From NCBI GenBank assembly GCA_963718195.1, contig CAVQYQ010000005.1, forward strand, positions 434,001 through 498,000: a stretch of DNA of 64,000 nt, read 5' to 3'. The translations under genes and the position numbers were made by a program. How positions within the stretch are numbered: position 1 is the stretch's first letter; each line of letters starts with the position of its first letter. This DNA is from MADRE3 sp963718195 (lineage in GTDB: Bacteria; Desulfobacterota; Desulfobulbia; Desulfobulbales; Desulfocapsaceae). Positions 60,058 to 64,000 of this stretch are shown one piece after another. The notes below the pieces were generated by a model that saw only the letters and a list, made by a program, of their open reading frames with translations, made no database searches and was not told the origin of the DNA.

Positions 60058-61452
60058 CTAGATACCCTTTTCGATAGCACTCCTTACCGCTGCCACAACT
60101 ATATCTACCTGATCTTTTGTAATGATGAGAGAAGGAGCAAAATTCATAACGGTATTGAGTCCGTCAAAACTGGTGTTTGTTCTGCCGACAATTACATTCT
60201 GTGCCATAACGTTGCCGACAAGTGTTGCCATTTCTTCTTCGGATACGGGTTCTTTCGTCTTTTTATCGCGAACAAATTCCACCCCGCAGAACAGGCCAAC
60301 CCCTCTGACATCTCCAACAATGGGCAATTCTTTCAATTCATTTAATTTCTCCAGCAGATACGCGCCGACAACCTGACAATTTTCAAGCAGGTTCTCATCT
60401 TCAATAATTCTCGTTGACTCAAGAGCTGCAGCCATTGGTCCTGCACAGCCCCCATAGGTGCTTATATCGCGGAAAAAATCCCATCGAGTATCAGGGTTTG
60501 AAGGATCATTTAAGAAACAATCGAAGATTTTTTGTTTGACCACAGTTGCCGAGAGCGGTTCATAGGAACTCGCCAGCCCCTTTGCCATCGTTACAATATC
60601 CGGGTCCACGTCATAGTTATCGTGCCCCCAGAATTTTCCAGTCCTGCCAAACCCGCAGACAACTTCGTCAATAATCAACCATACATCATATTTTTTACAG
60701 ATATCCTGGACAATGGGAAAATATTCTTTGACCGGCGGGATAATTCCTCCACCGGCAACAATTGGTTCAACAATCAGTCCACCGACTGTATCCGCGCCCT
60801 CCCTGGTGATAACATCTTCCACTGCATGAGCACACTCTATGTTACAGCCCGGATAGGATTTATCAAATGGACATCGATAGCAACAACAGTGTGGAAATTC
60901 AACGAATCCTTCAGGAAAGGGGCCGAAATCCTTTTTACGGTTAATCTGTCCGGTTGCACTCATTGCTCCTAGTGTGGTTCCGTGATAGTCCCTGTCCCGG
61001 TAAAGTATTTTGAATTTACCTTTACGTTCGGCAGAGACACGTGATGCCTGCCGAACAAGTTTAAAGGCTTTCTCGTTGGCTTCTGAGCCACTGTTTGAAA
61101 AATAGACCTTGTCGAGACGGGGAAGTTTCTCGAGCAGTTTTTCGGCAAATTTAATTGATGGAACATTGCCAAACGCACCTGCAAAATAAGGCATCTCCAC
61201 GAGCTGGTCGTAAACTGCTTTAGCTATTGACTCCCGCCCATAACCAACCATCACACTCCATACACCGCCAGATGTTACATCGATATACTCACGGCCACGT
61301 ATATCGGTGATGACAATGCCGTCTCCTTTAACAACCACCATCTGCTCCTGTTTCTCAAACACCTTATGGGGCTTTAAGTGGTGCCACAAATATTGCTTGT
61401 CCCCCTTGAGCATTTCATCAACATCATAGTCAAGCCAGTTCGTTTTTTCCAT
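60058..61452 (-). CDS. tpa: Taurine:pyruvate aminotransferase Tpa
   Basis: Class III aminotransferase, 464 aa, moving the amino group of taurine to pyruvate to give sulfoacetaldehyde and alanine. The PLP lysine is in TMAKGLASSYEPLSATVV, with IIDEVVCGFGRTG before it. YFSNSGSEANEKAFKLVRQ and the Cys-rich insert CCYRCPFDKSYPGCNIECA are visible. Identification rests on its place between xsc and ald and on Tpa-like length. The paralogue at 12334 shares the insert. Beta-alanine or hypotaurine activity is possible. Confidence 0.93.
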   Translation of the reverse strand: MEKTNWLDYDVDEMLKGDKQYLWHHLKPHKVFEKQEQMVVVKGDGIVITDIRGREYIDVTSGGVWSVMVGYGRESIAKAVYDQLVEMPYFAGAFGNVPSIKFAEKLLEKLPRLDKVYFSNSGSEANEKAFKLVRQASRVSAERKGKFKILYRDRDYHGTTLGAMSATGQINRKKDFGPFPEGFVEFPHCCCYRCPFDKSYPGCNIECAHAVEDVITREGADTVGGLIVEPIVAGGGIIPPVKEYFPIVQDICKKYDVWLIIDEVVCGFGRTGKFWGHDNYDVDPDIVTMAKGLASSYEPLSATVVKQKIFDCFLNDPSNPDTRWDFFRDISTYGGCAGPMAAALESTRIIEDENLLENCQVVGAYLLEKLNELKELPIVGDVRGVGLFCGVEFVRDKKTKEPVSEEEMATLVGNVMAQNVIVGRTNTSFDGLNTVMNFAPSLIITKDQVDIVVAAVRSAIEKGI

Positions 61453-61643
61453 GTCCCATTATCCTCTCAGTTAGACGTGAATCAGCTAATATAACATCGA
61501 CATTTTACGGTAAATTGCTGATTTATATCCATTTTATTATCTATTTTCGCACTTGATAGACAGATACACAGGTGAAAGGCAGCAGCTCTATAACTGGGGT
61601 GAACCCAGCAAGCGCCCGCTTTCTTTCTTCTCCCGGATAGCAC

Positions 61644-63431
61644 TCACGCACCTTCCTGCTGGCACATATCTTTTTTATCTATTCCAGCGACGACAACAGG
61701 GGTAGTCATGGCATCTCTTCGGAACGGTTCACCGAGTTCCTGATTAAGCACGACCTCGATAAAGGTTGTAACCCCGTCCTCCATCTGGGCACGAACCGCT
61801 TCTTCAAGGGTTGCGGCCAGACTGTCCATGGAGTCGACCTGGACACCTTTAACTCCGCACGCCTCTGCAATTTTCGCGTAAGAAACTGTTTTATCCAGTT
61901 CGGTTCCTACAAAATTATCAGCATACCAAAGGGTCGTATTGCGTTTTTCAGCGCCCCACTGATAGTTCCTAAAAACAATCATCGTTATGGGAGGCCAACT
62001 GTCACGTCCACAGGAAACCATCTCATTCATTGAAATACCGAATGCACCATCACCGGCCATGCCGATGACAGGAACGTCGGGCCGGCCAACCTTTGCCCCG
62101 CATATTGCCGGAAAACCATAGCCACAGGGTCCAAACAAACCTGGGGAAAGGTATTTGCGCCCATCTTCAAAAGTTGGGTAGGCATTGCCTATTGCACAGT
62201 TATTGCCGATGTCAGAGGAAATAATTGCATCTTTTGGCAACGACTTCCTGATCGCCGTCCATGCTTGCCGAGGTGACATTCTATTTGGTTCACGAGTACG
62301 AGCGCGCTCATTCCAGGTGGTGCCCGGATCATCTTCCTCATGCACCATCTCAGCAAGCTCTTTTGTCCAATTGGCCTTTGTCTCAGCAATGATCGTTTTT
62401 CGATCCTGCCGACTGGTGTCTCCGGCAGTTTCTGAAAGACGGTCAAGGATACCCTGTGCAACCTTCTTGGAATCTCCGACGATTCCAACCGTAACCGGTT
62501 TCGTTAAGCCAATACGGTCAGGGTTGATATCGACCTGGATAATCGCGGCATCACCTGGCCAGTAATCAATTCCATAGCCGGGAAGCGTTGAAAATGGATT
62601 TAACCGGGTCCCAAGGGCAAGAACGACATCGGCTTTGGCAATGAGCTCCATGGCTGCTTTTGACCCATTGTAGCCAAGCGGACCGGCTGAAAGTGGGTGG
62701 CTTCCTGGAAATGCATCATTGTGCTGATAGCCGCAGCAGACCGGTGCATCAAGTCGTTCTGCAAGCGCCATCGAATCTTTAATTGCACCACCAAGGACAA
62801 CACCGGCACCGTTGAGGATAACAGGAAATTTCGCAGCTGATAAAAGCTCAGCTGCTTGATTCAGAGCATTTTCTCCACCAGCTGGTAATTCAAAATCTAC
62901 AATGGCTGGAAGCTCTATCTCAACAATCTTGGTGAACATATCTCGGGGAACATTTATCTGGGCAGGTGCAGAAGCCCTTTTTGCTTTCATGATTACCCGG
63001 TTGAGAACTTCGGCCATGCGGGACGGATCCCGGACTTCTTCCTGGTAGGCAACCATATCTTTAAAAACAGCCATCTGCTCTACCTCCTGAAAACCACCCT
63101 GCCCTATTGTTTTATTGGCAGCCTGCGGTGTTACTAACAGAAGTGGCGTGTGGTTCCAATAAGCAGTTTTTACCGGTGTTACGAAGTTAGTGATACCTGG
63201 ACCATTCTGAGCAACCATCATTGACATTTTGCCTGAAGCCCGGGAGTAGCCATCAGCCATCATACCGGCATTACATTCATGAGCGCAGTCCCAGAAGGTT
63301 ATGCCGGCCTTCGGGAAGAGGTCAGAAATAGGCATCATTGCCGAACCTATGATGCCAAACGCATGCTCGATTCCATGCATCTGAAGTACTTTTACAAATG
63401 CTTCTTCTGTCGTCATTTTAATTTTGGCCAT
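61644..63431 (-). CDS. xsc: Sulfoacetaldehyde acetyltransferase Xsc
   Basis: Thiamine-diphosphate enzyme splitting sulfoacetaldehyde with phosphate to acetyl phosphate and sulfite, 596 aa. IIGSAMMPISDLFPKAGITFWDCAHECNAGMMADGY is highly Xsc-like and includes the catalytic glutamate region; MAGDGAFGISMNEMVSCGR is the ThDP/Mg motif (GDG..N). GPCGYGFPAICGAK also fits. The ATG at 63431 has GGAGG at 7 nt; the upstream ATG is too close. Sulfite would feed dissimilatory sulfite reductase and acetyl phosphate would give ATP through acetate kinase, neither of which is in this window. Confidence 0.97.
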   Translation of the reverse strand: MAKIKMTTEEAFVKVLQMHGIEHAFGIIGSAMMPISDLFPKAGITFWDCAHECNAGMMADGYSRASGKMSMMVAQNGPGITNFVTPVKTAYWNHTPLLLVTPQAANKTIGQGGFQEVEQMAVFKDMVAYQEEVRDPSRMAEVLNRVIMKAKRASAPAQINVPRDMFTKIVEIELPAIVDFELPAGGENALNQAAELLSAAKFPVILNGAGVVLGGAIKDSMALAERLDAPVCCGYQHNDAFPGSHPLSAGPLGYNGSKAAMELIAKADVVLALGTRLNPFSTLPGYGIDYWPGDAAIIQVDINPDRIGLTKPVTVGIVGDSKKVAQGILDRLSETAGDTSRQDRKTIIAETKANWTKELAEMVHEEDDPGTTWNERARTREPNRMSPRQAWTAIRKSLPKDAIISSDIGNNCAIGNAYPTFEDGRKYLSPGLFGPCGYGFPAICGAKVGRPDVPVIGMAGDGAFGISMNEMVSCGRDSWPPITMIVFRNYQWGAEKRNTTLWYADNFVGTELDKTVSYAKIAEACGVKGVQVDSMDSLAATLEEAVRAQMEDGVTTFIEVVLNQELGEPFRRDAMTTPVVVAGIDKKDMCQQEGA

Positions 63432-63512
63432 TGTCATGCCTCCGAATATGTTTTCTTCCCTGTTGATCACAAGGTATTTTTCACCCATTACTCAGGTGTA
63501 TTTTTACTCTTA

Positions 63513-63548
63513 AGATATCTGATACATCAGATATCTGTTGGCTGTCAA
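63513..63548 (-). promoter_or_regulatory. Promoter and palindromic operator of xsc
   Basis: TTGACA (63548-63543) is followed after 18 nt by TATCAG (63524-63519), four of six to the -10. A perfect 24-bp palindrome (63513-63536), two 11-base arms around a 2-base centre, reading ..CTGATACATCAG.., covers the spacer end and the -10. The same core lies at the dctM promoter. This is the layout of a repressor site. The start of xsc is ~80 nt downstream. Confidence 0.75.
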
Positions 63549-64000
63549 GACATAATTGATAGGCCGAGACTATTTTTTTTAAAAATTACTCCTGCATGCC
63601 TCCATGCATCGGTATGCAATGACGACCGTGAGATGTAATAATACACCTATTTTCAATATTATAATAATTGTATGAGTGCTGAACGCGCCTGCTGATTCTA
63701 ACATATAATGTGTATAATATTTCATTTATTTTTCGATGCAACAAAATGTCAGAAATATTTATTCTCTGTTCCTGATTACCATACATTTTTCACCTTTTTT
63801 TCACCTTTTTGATATTCAATGAAATGTATGCATAATCTATGGTTTTTCTGCCGAAGTACCCCTGCTGAGGGACACTCTTCACAAACAAAAGGCAACCACC
63901 TTTTGACATTGGAGAAAACTCTGTAATACAATCAACAGAACATCATGTTCACTTTATATTACCATAGAGTCTCTGATGAACAGTTTATGTGCACACAGGA
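63549..64000. other. Upstream region of xsc to the window edge
   Basis: No credible gene is complete here. A short inverted repeat (CAAAAGG / CCTTTTG at 63887-63906) is present. A frame starting at 63945 (MFTLYYHRVSDE..) runs off the right edge with only 18 codons visible, too short to call. Confidence 0.4.

Noticed and set aside
63586..63786. 66-codon minus-strand frame upstream of xsc
   Set aside because: No ribosome site and composition is unlike a real protein; it runs across the xsc upstream region.
63945..64000. Plus-strand start MFTLYYHRVSDE at the right edge
   Set aside because: Only 18 codons are visible, so no gene can be supported.

Overview
The window reads as a chromosomal segment of a Gram-negative, anaerobic, sulfite/sulfate-respiring bacterium, most likely Desulfobacterota of the Desulfobulbales type (Desulforhopalus or Desulfocapsa relatives). 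The grounds are lipid A genes (lpxB, lpxC, lpxK), a pentaheme cytochrome of the ExtKL type with an in-frame UGA, a DUF4911 gene next to miaB, and a taurine-dissimilation cluster (xsc, tpa, ald). The placement is inferred from gene content only. I saw no phage, IS element, CRISPR array, rRNA or integrase.

Layout. 1-12 kb: DUF445 tail, SagB-type oxidoreductase, rlmN, a frame-disrupted radical SAM gene, serC, trmL, a ComEA-like protein, miaA, recJ, a eukaryote-like purB, DUF4911 and miaB. 12-22 kb: a class III aminotransferase, two RNA-modification genes, a topoisomerase IV-like parE/parC pair, cutA, coaX, ldcA and an SH3 protein. 22-36 kb: an MrfA-MrfB-type helicase/exonuclease fusion, a prephenate dehydratase-ACT-prephenate dehydrogenase fusion, tRNA-His with a clean terminator, a hydrolase, a solute-binding lipoprotein, dCMP deaminase, thiL, two orphan genes, comM/yifB and trmN6. 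36-49 kb: queD, a frame-disrupted nucleotide-sugar dehydrogenase, a pseudouridine synthase, smr-lpxB-Gfo/Idh, a complete livKHMGF amino-acid ABC transporter, lpxK and lpxC.

49.5-51.5 kb holds the most unusual gene: five CXXCH motifs followed by an in-frame UGA, with 127 further well-formed codons and a plausible bacterial SECIS hairpin just after the UGA. This looks like a selenocysteine-containing multiheme cytochrome of the ExtKL type.

51.6-63.5 kb is a sulfonate catabolism island, all on the minus strand. A TRAP transporter (dctM-dctQ-dctP) would import taurine. Tpa moves the amino group to pyruvate, Ald regenerates pyruvate and releases ammonium, and Xsc splits sulfoacetaldehyde to acetyl phosphate and sulfite. 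Two paralogous FCD-type GntR regulators and an MmsA-like aldehyde dehydrogenase accompany them. The xsc and dctM upstream regions share a TTGACA promoter in which a CTGATGTATCAG-centred palindrome covers the spacer and -10, a strong candidate operator for one of the two regulators. The aldehyde dehydrogenase has its own promoter and different repeats, suggesting a second regulatory circuit.
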